Source: an uncultured Oscillospiraceae bacterium (lineage in GTDB: Bacteria > Bacillota > Clostridia > Oscillospirales > Oscillospiraceae). Taken from it: DNA of 64,000 nucleotides. This document shows, one piece after another, positions 39,610-48,582 of this stretch. The notes beneath the pieces are model-generated. The model worked only from the letters and a program-made list of their open reading frames with translations. It ran no database searches and was not told the DNA's origin. Numbering within the stretch: position 1 is the first letter of the stretch; the number at the start of each line of letters is the position of its first letter. Position numbers and translations under genes: made by a program. The stretch covers positions 40,506-104,505 of the forward strand of contig CANPWZ010000005.1 of assembly GCA_947585425.1 (NCBI GenBank), in the 5' to 3' direction.

Positions 39610-39918
39610 TCACAGGGCGTCCTTGACCATACGATGTACCTGGTTGACCAGCTTGGTGGCCTCCTGTATATCAGTCACAGAAACGCTTTTTTGCAGGTTG
39701 GCCCAGTAAGCGATTTGGTTGATATTCCTGCCGATGGCGGAAAGTTCCCGGAGTAAGGCGGCGTAGGTTTCGGGCGGCTTTGGGCGCAGTTGAACGCCGG
39801 ATGCGAGCATACGGATAAACGGGTCGATCCCCAGACCGGCCTTGTCCGCCTCCGCCTTTAGATGGCGGTACTCCTGCTCATTCATCCACACGCTCACATG
39901 GCGGTTTCGCTTTCTCAT
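39610..39918 (-). CDS. MobC-like plasmid mobilization relaxosome protein
   Basis: RNRHVSVWMNEQEYRHLKAEADKAGLGIDPFIRMLASG...LLRELSAIGRNINQIAYWAN. Confidence 0.82.
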   Translation of the reverse strand: MRKRNRHVSVWMNEQEYRHLKAEADKAGLGIDPFIRMLASGVQLRPKPPETYAALLRELSAIGRNINQIAYWANLQKSVSVTDIQEATKLVNQVHRMVKDAL

Positions 39919-39999
39919 ACTGGCTCCTTTCGTTGTCGCATAAAAAATGCGTCTCACGGTGAGACGCGAAACGGGTCGGGGTCTTAGGGGCGGATGCCC

Positions 40000-40728
40000 C
40001 TAACAAGGGTCATTTGTGCTACCAAATGACATACTTGCTCGGACAGCGCCGCCTATGGCGTCGCTGTGCGGAGGTGGAGTGTCCTGTTGACAGCGTGGGG
40101 GGCGTTGGTAGTGTTCTGAAGTCGGCCCAGGTTGTTTAGGATTGATAGATTGATTGATATAGCTGAGATCAGTATAGTTCTTATCAGTATAATTTCCGTC
40201 CCCTTTCGGGAAGTGCTGACATTTGAAGATGGGAAGTCCAGAGGTCGGGTTTTCCGACTTCTGGAGGTCGGTTTGTTCATCGCCTTGGAGGTCCTGTTCT
40301 TCGACACTGATAAAATCCTTGACATAGATTTTTGCCGGTTTGCCCTGACCCTGCTTGACCCGCTCAATCAGGGCGTATTTCTCCAACTCGGCCAGCAGGC
40401 GGACGGCCTTATTGTGTCCGCAAGCCAGGGCTTCCTGGATGTTATCCAGAGTGAAATAGATAAAGATGCCGTTCCTTTCGCCCAGCCAGCCATTTTGCAA
40501 AGACAGCCCCATGCGATCCAGCATGAGGCCATAGAGCAGCTTGGCGTCGGTGGACATCCCCCTGAACCGTTCATCTGTCATCAGAGCGCGGGGGATACGG
40601 AAGAAACTGAATTGCTCAGCCTCGTCGCCATGAAAGTAGCTGTTTTCTGACATTGGTTTACCTCCTGTGCATAAGAAAAGACCACGATTGTCAAATCGTG
40701 GCCTTTTCTGTCTGTTTGATTTTGTCAC
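40000..40728 (-). CDS. Replication initiator RepA-N-terminal-like protein
   Basis: SENSYFHGDEAEQFSFFRIPRALMTDERFRGMSTDAKLLYGLMLDRMGLS is the canonical RepA_N sequence; likely start is the internal ATG of MSENSYFHG. Confidence 0.82.
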   Translation of the reverse strand: MTKSNRQKRPRFDNRGLFLCTGGKPMSENSYFHGDEAEQFSFFRIPRALMTDERFRGMSTDAKLLYGLMLDRMGLSLQNGWLGERNGIFIYFTLDNIQEALACGHNKAVRLLAELEKYALIERVKQGQGKPAKIYVKDFISVEEQDLQGDEQTDLQKSENPTSGLPIFKCQHFPKGDGNYTDKNYTDLSYINQSINPKQPGPTSEHYQRPPRCQQDTPPPHSDAIGGAVRASMSFGSTNDPC

Positions 40729-40800
40729 TTAGGCTCGCTTTTTGGGTAACTGCCTCATAAAAAGTTGCATTTTGTCTTGTGCTTTATCAGCAGCCACCTA

Positions 40801-42222
40801 ATGATAACATTTTGTTGCGCGATCCTCCTTCTCATCGGAGGCTATTTCCTGTATGGGAAACTGGTTGAAAAAGTATTCCGTCCTGACGACAGGCAGACGC
40901 CGGCCGTTGAGCATCCGGACGGCGTGGACTATGTGCCGATGAAGACCTGGCGGGTGTTTTTGATCCAGCTGTTGAACATCGCGGGCACCGGCCCGATCTT
41001 TGGACCGCTGATGGGCGCGGTATTCGGCCCGGTGGTATTTTTGTGGATCGTATTCGGTTCCATTCTGGGCGGCGCTGTACACGATTACATGAGCGGCATG
41101 ATCTCGGTGCGGATGAACGGCGCGTCGGTGTCGGAGATCGTAGGGAAGTATCTGGGAAAAGCGGCCAAACAGGTGATGCGGGTATTCTCCGTGGTACTGC
41201 TGATCCTGGTCGGGGCGGTGTTCACCACGAGCCCCGCGGCGCTGATCGCCCGGCTCACCCCGGACTGGATGAACGCCACGTTCTGGGTGGTGGTGATCCT
41301 GGCGTATTACCTGCTGGCTACCCTGCTGCCCATTGATAAGGTCATCGGAAAACTGTACCCCGTGTTCGGCGGGGTGCTGGTGCTGATGGCGGTGGGCATC
41401 ATCGGCGGCCTGATCGCAGGCGGCTACCATCTGCCGGAGATCTCCTTTGTGAACCAGCACCCGGACGGGCGGCCCGTCTGGCCGTTTATGTTCGTCACAG
41501 TGGCCTGCGGGGCGGTGTCGGGCTTCCATGCCACACAGTCGCCGATGATGGCCCGGTGCCTGAAAGCCGAAAAGGACGGCCGTAAGGTGTTTTACGGCGC
41601 TATGATCGCGGAAAGCGTCATCGCCCTGATATGGGCGGCGGCCGGCGTGGCGTTTTACGGCGCGACCGGCGGCCTGCAGCAGGCGCTGGCGGATCTGGGG
41701 CAGTCGGGGGTCGTGTACGACATCTCGGTCAAGCTGTTGGGCGCCGTTGGCGGCGCGCTGGCCATCATCGGCGTGGTGGCCTGCCCGGTCTCCTCCGGCG
41801 ACACGGCGTTCCGCAGCGCGCGGCTGACCATCGCCGACTGGTTCCACATCGACCAGTCCAAACTGCCGAAGCGTCTGGCCATCACCCTGCCGCTGCTGGG
41901 GGTGGGGGCGCTGCTGACACAGCTGAACTTCGATGTCATCTGGCGGTATTTTTCCTGGAGCAATCAGACGCTGGCCATGATCACCCTGTGGGCGGCGGCC
42001 ATGTACCTGGCCCGGAACGCGGAGAAATGGTGGTATTCGCTGATGTGCGCGGTCCCGGCCGCCTTTATGTCCGGCGTATCCTCTACCTATATCCTGATGG
42101 CCGAGGAGGGCTTCCGGCTCTCCCAGAGCATCGCCTATCCCGTTGGCGCAGTGTTCGCTTTGGCCTGTACAGCGCTCTACGCGGTAAAGGCCGGCGGAAA
42201 ACGGCATGAGAAAACCCTGTGA
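40801..42222 (+). CDS. cstA: CstA-family carbon starvation protein / peptide transporter
   Basis: GYFLYGKLVEKVFRPDDRQTPAVEHPDGVDYVPMKTWRVFLIQLLNIAGTGPIFGPLMGA. Confidence 0.9.
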   Translation: MITFCCAILLLIGGYFLYGKLVEKVFRPDDRQTPAVEHPDGVDYVPMKTWRVFLIQLLNIAGTGPIFGPLMGAVFGPVVFLWIVFGSILGGAVHDYMSGMISVRMNGASVSEIVGKYLGKAAKQVMRVFSVVLLILVGAVFTTSPAALIARLTPDWMNATFWVVVILAYYLLATLLPIDKVIGKLYPVFGGVLVLMAVGIIGGLIAGGYHLPEISFVNQHPDGRPVWPFMFVTVACGAVSGFHATQSPMMARCLKAEKDGRKVFYGAMIAESVIALIWAAAGVAFYGATGGLQQALADLGQSGVVYDISVKLLGAVGGALAIIGVVACPVSSGDTAFRSARLTIADWFHIDQSKLPKRLAITLPLLGVGALLTQLNFDVIWRYFSWSNQTLAMITLWAAAMYLARNAEKWWYSLMCAVPAAFMSGVSSTYILMAEEGFRLSQSIAYPVGAVFALACTALYAVKAGGKRHEKTL

Positions 42223-42245
42223 CCGTTGAGGTCACAGGGTTTCGA

Positions 42246-42336
42246 TGGCGCGGAAGGAGGGATTTGAACCCTCGCGCGCTTTTAGACGCCTACTCCCTTA
42301 GCAGGGGAGCCCCTTCGGCCACTTGGGTACTTCCGC
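42246..42336 (-). tRNA. tRNA-Ser(GCT)
   Basis: Reverse complement GCGGAAGTACCCAAGTGG...CTCCCCTGCTAAGGGAG...GGTTCAAATCC...CTTCCGCGCCA with long variable arm. Confidence 0.94.
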
Positions 42337-42369
42337 AAGCCGAACATCAGAGAACTGATGGAATTTTTA

Positions 42370-42456
42370 TGGCGGAGAGAGTGGGATTCGAACCCACGGC
42401 CCTTTCGGGTCACCGGTTTTCAAGACCGGCTCCTTAAACCACTCGGACATCTCTCC
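42370..42456 (-). tRNA. tRNA-Ser(TGA)
   Basis: Reverse complement GGAGAGATGTCCGAGTGG...CCGGTCTTGAAAACCGG...GGTTCGAATCC...TCTCTCCGCCA. Confidence 0.94.
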
Positions 42457-42559
42457 CAATCGGATGGGCCAGACGCGAAAATTATACTACCATATTTGTG
42501 CCCGGATGTCAACGGGAAAATTCCGCCGAAGGGCTTGACAAGCGGGATGTTCTCCGATA

Positions 42560-42833
42560 AAATAGGCGTGCTGAAAGGCGCTGATGGGAAGAAGACACGT
42601 CCCATCCCGCTCAGAGAGCCGGCGGTCGGTGCGAGCCGGTGCGGAACGACGTGTGTATACTGGCCCCGGAGCCGCCGCCCCCAACCGGTTACGCAGTAGG
42701 GACGGACGGGAGACCCCGTTACAGGTCATGGCCTTGCTGGAGGCCGAGAGCGCGCATCGGGTGACCGTGCGCGGAACAAGGGTGGTACCGCGTGATCATT
42801 CACGCCCCTGACAAACTTGTCGGGGGCGTTTTT
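42560..42833 (+). promoter_or_regulatory. T-box leader upstream of leuA
   Basis: Conserved T-box AACAAGGGTGGTACCGCG at 42775-42792, then terminator cgcccctgacaaacttgtcgggggcgttttt. Confidence 0.88.
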
Positions 42834-42866
42834 CATCCCCCGGATTTTCCAAAGGAGGAATCTGCT

Positions 42867-44561
42867 ATGAACCTGAAGCCCGGATTTGAGAAGTACATCC
42901 CCTTCACGCCCCAGCCCATTGAAAACCGCACCTGGCCGGACAAGGTCATCACCCGGGCGCCCATCTGGTGCTCTGTGGACCTGCGGGACGGCAACCAGGC
43001 CCTCATCGACCCCATGAACCTCCAGGAGAAGCTGGAGTACTTCCACACCCTGGTGGACATCGGCGTGAAGGAGATCGAGATCGGCTTCCCCTCCGCCAGC
43101 GAGACCGAGTACGAGATCTGCCGGGAGCTCATCGAGGGGAACCACATCCCCGACGACGTGACCATCCAGGTGCTGGTCCAGGCCCGGGAGCATCTCATTA
43201 AAAAAACGTTTGAGGCGATTCGGGGCGCCAAGCACGTGATCTTCCACTTCTACAACTCCACCTCCACCCTCCAGCGGAAGGTGGTGTTCCACACCGATGT
43301 GGAGGGAGTCAAGAAGATCGCGGTGGACGCCGCCGACCTGATCTACGAGATGGCCCAGCCCGTCATCGCGGGGGGGATGGACCTGCGGTTCCAGTACTCC
43401 CCCGAGTCCTTCATGGGCACCGAGATGGACGCCGCCGTGGAGATCTGCGCCGCCGTGCTGGACCACCTCCACGCCACCGCGGACAACAGGACCATCCTCA
43501 ACCTGCCTACCACCGTGGAAAACTGTATGCCTAACCAGCTGGCCGACATGCTGGAGTACTTCATCCGCAAGCTGCCGGGGCGGGAGCGGGCCATCATCTC
43601 CCTCCATCCCCACAACGACCGGGGCACCGGCGTGGCCACCACCGAGATGGGCCTGCTGGCGGGCGCGGAGCGGGTGGAGGCCACCCTGTTCGGCAACGGC
43701 GAGCGCACCGGCAACGTGGACATGGTGACCCTGGCCATGAATATGTACACCCAGGGGGTGGACCCGAAGCTGGACCTGTCCCACATCAATAAGATCCGGG
43801 ATATGTACGAGCGCTGCACCAAGATGAAGGTCCCCGAGCGCCAGCCCTACGTGGGCGAGCTGGTGTTCACCGCCTTCTCCGGCTCCCACCAGGACGCCAT
43901 CAACAAGGGGTTCGACTACACCGAGAAGTCGGGCACCGGCATGTGGGAGGTCCCCTACCTGCCCATCGACCCCACCGACCTGGGGAGGGAGTACGAGCCG
44001 GTGCGCATCAACTCCCAGTCCGGCAAGGGCGGCGCCGCCTTCATCATGCACCACAAGTTCGGCTACGATATGCCCAAGGCCATGCACGCCGACTTCGGCG
44101 CCGTGGTCCAGAAGGAGTCCGACCGGGTGGGCAAGGAGCTCAAAGCCGAGCAGATCTTCGAGCTGTTCGACAAGGAGTACCTCTCCGCCCCCAAAACCTA
44201 TCAGCTGGAGCGCCACTCCTTCCAGGAGGACGCCCGCCACGGCCAGGCCAGCCGGGTCACCTTCGACGGCGAGGTGGGCTACAAGGGCCGTGTGATGGCC
44301 GCCAGGGGCGAGGGCACCGGCCCCATCGACGCCTTCTTCAACGCCCTCCACGATCTGCCCGAGGGGGCCATCAGCGGCTACCAGTTCGTGGACTACAAAG
44401 AGCACGCCATGTCCTCCGGGTCCGACACCCAGGCGGTGTGCTATATCCAGCTGAAGGACCCCCAGGGCCGGGACGTGTTCGGCGTGGGCAAGAGCCACAA
44501 CATCAACCGGGCCTCCCTGCGGGCCATCCTCAACGCCATCAACCGCTCCCTGTTGAGCTGA
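42867..44561 (+). CDS. leuA: 2-isopropylmalate synthase
   Basis: WCSVDLRDGNQALIDPMNLQEKLEYF, SLHPHNDRGTGVATTEMGLLAGAERVEATLFGNGERTGNVD; AAAGGAGG RBS. Confidence 0.95.
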   Translation: MNLKPGFEKYIPFTPQPIENRTWPDKVITRAPIWCSVDLRDGNQALIDPMNLQEKLEYFHTLVDIGVKEIEIGFPSASETEYEICRELIEGNHIPDDVTIQVLVQAREHLIKKTFEAIRGAKHVIFHFYNSTSTLQRKVVFHTDVEGVKKIAVDAADLIYEMAQPVIAGGMDLRFQYSPESFMGTEMDAAVEICAAVLDHLHATADNRTILNLPTTVENCMPNQLADMLEYFIRKLPGRERAIISLHPHNDRGTGVATTEMGLLAGAERVEATLFGNGERTGNVDMVTLAMNMYTQGVDPKLDLSHINKIRDMYERCTKMKVPERQPYVGELVFTAFSGSHQDAINKGFDYTEKSGTGMWEVPYLPIDPTDLGREYEPVRINSQSGKGGAAFIMHHKFGYDMPKAMHADFGAVVQKESDRVGKELKAEQIFELFDKEYLSAPKTYQLERHSFQEDARHGQASRVTFDGEVGYKGRVMAARGEGTGPIDAFFNALHDLPEGAISGYQFVDYKEHAMSSGSDTQAVCYIQLKDPQGRDVFGVGKSHNINRASLRAILNAINRSLLS

Positions 44562-44582
44562 AAACGAAAGCGGGTGTTCCAC

Positions 44583-45404
44583 ATGAAAAAGGCCGCGTTC
44601 ATCGGCACGGGAAACATGGGCGGGGCGCTGGCAAGAGCCGCCGTCCGGGCCCTGGGGCCGGAGCAGGTGATCCTGTCCAACCGCACCGCCGCGAAAGCGG
44701 AGGCCCTGGCCGCGGAGCTGGGCTGTGCCGCGGCAGATAACACTACCGCTCTACAAGAGGCGGAGTATGTCTTCCTGGGGGTGAAGCCCCACCTGATGGG
44801 GGCCCTGCTGGAGGAGCTGGCCCCGGCGCTGGCAGACCTTCACGCCGCCGGAACGGACAAGGTCCTCATCTCCATGGCCGCCGGGAAGCGGATCGCCGAT
44901 CTGCGCCCCGCCCTGGCGGGGGCGGGGTACGACGTGCCCCTGCTGCGGATCATGCCCAACACCTGCGTGGCCATCGGCAAGGGGATGACCGCCCTCTGCG
45001 CCCCGGATGGGACCGACGAGATCCGCCTGGCGGCGGTGAAGGCCATCCTCGCCGCCTCCGGCCGGGTGGAGGTGGTCGGCGAGGAGCAGATGGACGCCTT
45101 CTCCGCCGTGGCGGGCTGCGGCCCGGCCTTCGTGTACCCCTACATCGAGGCCCTGGCCGACGGCGGGGTGATGGCCGGCCTGCCGAGGCAGAAGGCTCTG
45201 GAGTACGCCGCCCAGACGGCGCTGGGGGCGGCGGCCATGGTGCTGGAGACCGGCCGGCACCCCGGCGCTTTGAAGGACGCGGTCTGCTCCCCCGGCGGCT
45301 CAACCATCGCGGGAGTGGCCGCCCTGGAGCGGGACGGCCTCCGCTCCGCCGCCATCGACGCGGTGCTCGCCGCATGGAAACGGAACCAGGAGCTGGGGAA
45401 ATAA
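44583..45404 (+). CDS. proC: Pyrroline-5-carboxylate reductase
   Basis: KKAAFIGTGNMGGALARA, LRIMPNTCVAIGKGM, VAGCGPAFVYPYIEALADGGV, VCSPGGSTIAGVAALE. Confidence 0.93.
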   Translation: MKKAAFIGTGNMGGALARAAVRALGPEQVILSNRTAAKAEALAAELGCAAADNTTALQEAEYVFLGVKPHLMGALLEELAPALADLHAAGTDKVLISMAAGKRIADLRPALAGAGYDVPLLRIMPNTCVAIGKGMTALCAPDGTDEIRLAAVKAILAASGRVEVVGEEQMDAFSAVAGCGPAFVYPYIEALADGGVMAGLPRQKALEYAAQTALGAAAMVLETGRHPGALKDAVCSPGGSTIAGVAALERDGLRSAAIDAVLAAWKRNQELGK

Positions 45405-45413
45405 GACGCAAAA

Positions 45414-45444
45414 CGGCCCCTCCCGCACGGGAGGGGCCGAATTT
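45414..45444. terminator. Bidirectional terminator between proC and yebC
   Basis: CGGCCCCTCCC-GCAC-GGGAGGGGCCG stem followed by attttg. Confidence 0.75.
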
Positions 45445-45452
45445 TGATCGGT

Positions 45453-46178
45453 TCAGTTGTCCCAGTTGTGCCAGACGTTCTGCACGTCGTCGTTGTCCTC
45501 CAGCATATCGATGAGCTTCTCCATGTTGGAGATGTCCTTCTCGTCGGTGAGGGTGACGTAGTTCTGGGGCACCATCTCCACCTTGGCCTCCAGGAAGGAG
45601 TAGCCTTTCTCCTCCATGGTGGAGAGGACGGCGGGGAAATCGTCGGGGGCGGTGTAGACGGTGAACACCTCGTCCTCGGGCTCGAAGTCGGCGGCGCCGC
45701 ACTCCAGGGCGTCCATCATGACGGTGTCCTCGTCCAGGTCCTCCTTCTCGATGACCAGCACGCCCTTCTGGTCGAAGGACCAGGACACGCAGCCGGTGGC
45801 CCCCAGGTTGCCGCCGAACTTGTCGAAGTAGTGGCGCACGTCGGAGGCGGTGCGGTTGCGGTTGTCGGTGAGGGCCTCCACGATGACGGCCACGCCGGAG
45901 GGACCGTAGCCCTCGTAGTTGATGGCCTCGTAGCTGTCGGTATTGCCGGAGCCCACGGCCTTTTCGATGGTGCGCTTGATGTTGTCGTTGGGCATGTTGG
46001 CGGCCCGGGCCTTGGCGATGACGGTGGCCAGGCGGGAGTTGTTGGCGGGATCGCCGCTGCCGCCGGTCTTGACGGCCACGATGATCTCCCGGGCGATCTT
46101 GGTAAAGGCGGCGGAGCGCTTGGCGTCGGCCGCGCCCTTGGTCTTCTGGATATTATGCCACTTGGAGTGTCCGGACAT
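45453..46178 (-). CDS. yebC: YebC/PmpR-family regulatory protein
   Basis: [32 protein letters not shown]. Confidence 0.95.
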   Translation of the reverse strand: MSGHSKWHNIQKTKGAADAKRSAAFTKIAREIIVAVKTGGSGDPANNSRLATVIAKARAANMPNDNIKRTIEKAVGSGNTDSYEAINYEGYGPSGVAVIVEALTDNRNRTASDVRHYFDKFGGNLGATGCVSWSFDQKGVLVIEKEDLDEDTVMMDALECGAADFEPEDEVFTVYTAPDDFPAVLSTMEEKGYSFLEAKVEMVPQNYVTLTDEKDISNMEKLIDMLEDNDDVQNVWHNWDN

Positions 46179-46307
46179 ATCAAAAACTTCCCTTCGTTCT
46201 GAGGTATTACAAAATCACCCCAAAATGATACCACACCTTTCGGCGCATTTCAAGAGGAAAAGGGCCCATCCGCGGCGGATGGGCCCAAATTCGTGGATTT
46301 TGTCGGC

Positions 46308-47570
46308 TCAGGGACGGCCCAGCAGGGCAAACATGTTCTTCTTGTAGGCCTCCACGCCGGGCTGATTGAAGGGGTTGACCCCCAGCATATGGCCGCTGAC
46401 GCCGCAGGACAGCTCGAAGAAATAGAACAGCTCGCCCAGGGCCCGGGGGCTCATCTTGTCCATGCGGATGACGATGGAGGGGGCGCCGCCGTCCTTGTGG
46501 GCGGCAAGGGTGCCCCGGAAGGCCATCTCCCGGACGAAGCTCAGGGGCCTGCCGGCCAGGTAGTTCAGGTTGTCGCCGTTGTCGTCGCTGTACGGGATGG
46601 CCACGTCGCAGCCGGTGTCGTCCACGTAGATGACCGTCTCGAACAGGTGGCGCTCGCCGTCCTGGATATACTGGCCCAGGGAGTGGAGGTCGGTGGTGAA
46701 CTGGGCGGAGGCGGGGAAGATTCCCTTGCCGTCCTTGCCCTCGGACTCGCCGAACAGCTGCTTGAGCCACTCGCCCACAAAGGAGTAGGAGGGCTCGTAG
46801 GTGCAGAACAGCTCGATCTTTTTGCCCTGGCGGTAGAGCAGGTTCCGGGCGGCGGCGTACTGCCACACGGGGTTGCTCATATCCCGCCGGTCGAAGGCGG
46901 TCATGGCGTCCCGGGCGCCGCCCATCAGCTCGGCGATGTCCACCCCGGCGGCGGCGATGGGCAGCAGGCCCACGGCGGACAGCACGGAGTAGCGGCCGCC
47001 CACGTCGTCGGGCACCACGAAGGTCTCCCAGCCGTTGGCGTCGGCCACGCCCTTCAAAGCGCCCCTGGCCTTGTCGGTGGTGGCGTAGATGCGCCGGTTG
47101 GCCTCGGCGCCGTACTGCTTCACCAGGGCGTCCCGGAACACCCGGAAGGCCACAGCGGGCTCGGTGGTGCCGCCGGATTTGGAGATCACGTTGATGGACC
47201 AGTTTTTGCCCCGGACCTTGTCCAGCACCCGATTCAGCTCGTTGGGGCTGAGAGAGCAGCCGGCGAAGCAGATCTCGATGCCCTGGGCGGGGAACACCTC
47301 CAGGGTGGCCCGGGCCCCCAGGTAGGAGCCGCCGATGCCGATGACCACCAGCACATCGGAGTCGGAGCGGATCTTGGCGGCCGCCTTCTGGATGCGGGCA
47401 AATTCATCCTTGTCGTAGTCCTCGGGCAGGCGCACCCAGCCCACGTAGTCGGAGCCGGGGGCGGCGGGGTCGTACAATTTGTCGTGGGCGGCGGCCACCT
47501 CGGCCGTCATAGCGGTGAGCTGCTCCTGAGAGACGGCGCCCTCCAGGTTGGAAAGATCAAGTTTCAGCAT
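46308..47570 (-). CDS. pgi: Glucose-6-phosphate isomerase
   Basis: VLVVIGIGGSYLGARA, NVISKSGGTTEPAVAFRV, GRYSVLSAVGLLPIA. Confidence 0.94.
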   Translation of the reverse strand: MLKLDLSNLEGAVSQEQLTAMTAEVAAAHDKLYDPAAPGSDYVGWVRLPEDYDKDEFARIQKAAAKIRSDSDVLVVIGIGGSYLGARATLEVFPAQGIEICFAGCSLSPNELNRVLDKVRGKNWSINVISKSGGTTEPAVAFRVFRDALVKQYGAEANRRIYATTDKARGALKGVADANGWETFVVPDDVGGRYSVLSAVGLLPIAAAGVDIAELMGGARDAMTAFDRRDMSNPVWQYAAARNLLYRQGKKIELFCTYEPSYSFVGEWLKQLFGESEGKDGKGIFPASAQFTTDLHSLGQYIQDGERHLFETVIYVDDTGCDVAIPYSDDNGDNLNYLAGRPLSFVREMAFRGTLAAHKDGGAPSIVIRMDKMSPRALGELFYFFELSCGVSGHMLGVNPFNQPGVEAYKKNMFALLGRP

Positions 47571-47628
47571 AACACATAATCTCCTTTATCAGGCCGGGCC
47601 GGCGTCTCCGCCGGCCCGGCAATATGTA

Positions 47629-48537
47629 CTATTCGCAGAAGAACATGGCGGCCCCGCCCAGGATGCCCGCGTCGTTGCCCAGCTGGGCCCGGGCAAAGGG
47701 GATGTGGGAGCTGGGGCCGAAGGCCTCCAGCCTGAAGGTCTCCTCCACGGGTTCCATCAGCATCCGGCCCGCGGCGGACACGCCGCCGCCGATGAGGATG
47801 ATCTCGGGGTTGAGGACGCAGGTCAGGATGGCGGCGCAGTGGCCCAGGGCGTGGCCGGCCTCGGTCACCACCCGCAGGGCGTTCTGATCCCCGTCCTTGG
47901 CGGCGTCGAACACGTCCTTGGCGGTGACCCGCTCCTGTTCCTTGAAGGGGGAGAACTGCCGGGCGGCCCGAATGATGCCGCTGGCGGAGGCGGTAGCCTC
48001 CAGACAGCCGTACTTGCCGCAGCCGCACTGCCAGTCCGGGTGGAAGGAGGTGGGGATGTGGCCCACCTCGCCGCCGCCGCCGGTGGCGCCGGTGATCATG
48101 CGGCCGCCGGTGATGAGCCCGCCGCCCACGCCGGTGCCCACGGTGAGCAGCACCAGGTCCCTGCAGCCCCGGCCGGCGCCCTGCCACATCTCGCCCATGG
48201 CGGCCAGGTTGGCGTCGTTGGCCACCTTGACGGGCAGGCCGGTGCGGCGGCCAAGCTCGCCGGCCACGTCCACGTCGCCCCAGCCCAGGTTTGCGCAGCC
48301 GTGGACCAGGCGCTCCTCCACCACCGGGCCGGGCACGCCTACGCCGGCGCCCACACACTGATAGTCGGAAAAGTGGCCCATGACCTCTTTCATGTGGGCG
48401 GCGATGTTATCGAACATCTCCCCCACATCGTGGGCGGAGACGAATTCCTGCTTCTCCAGCAGTTCCCCGTCCTGGGTCACCAGACCCAGCTTGACGGTGG
48501 TGCCGCCTACATCAACGCCGAAACAGACCTGACACAT
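47629..48537 (-). CDS. ROK-family glucokinase
   Basis: CFGVDVGGTTVKLGLV, GVGVPGPV, VGTGVGGGLITGGRM, GCGKYGCLEATAS. Confidence 0.92.
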   Translation of the reverse strand: MCQVCFGVDVGGTTVKLGLVTQDGELLEKQEFVSAHDVGEMFDNIAAHMKEVMGHFSDYQCVGAGVGVPGPVVEERLVHGCANLGWGDVDVAGELGRRTGLPVKVANDANLAAMGEMWQGAGRGCRDLVLLTVGTGVGGGLITGGRMITGATGGGGEVGHIPTSFHPDWQCGCGKYGCLEATASASGIIRAARQFSPFKEQERVTAKDVFDAAKDGDQNALRVVTEAGHALGHCAAILTCVLNPEIILIGGGVSAAGRMLMEPVEETFRLEAFGPSSHIPFARAQLGNDAGILGGAAMFFCE

Positions 48538-48582
48538 GGGGAAACCCTCCTTGGTGTTCTCATTACGCCAGAGGATGCCGGC

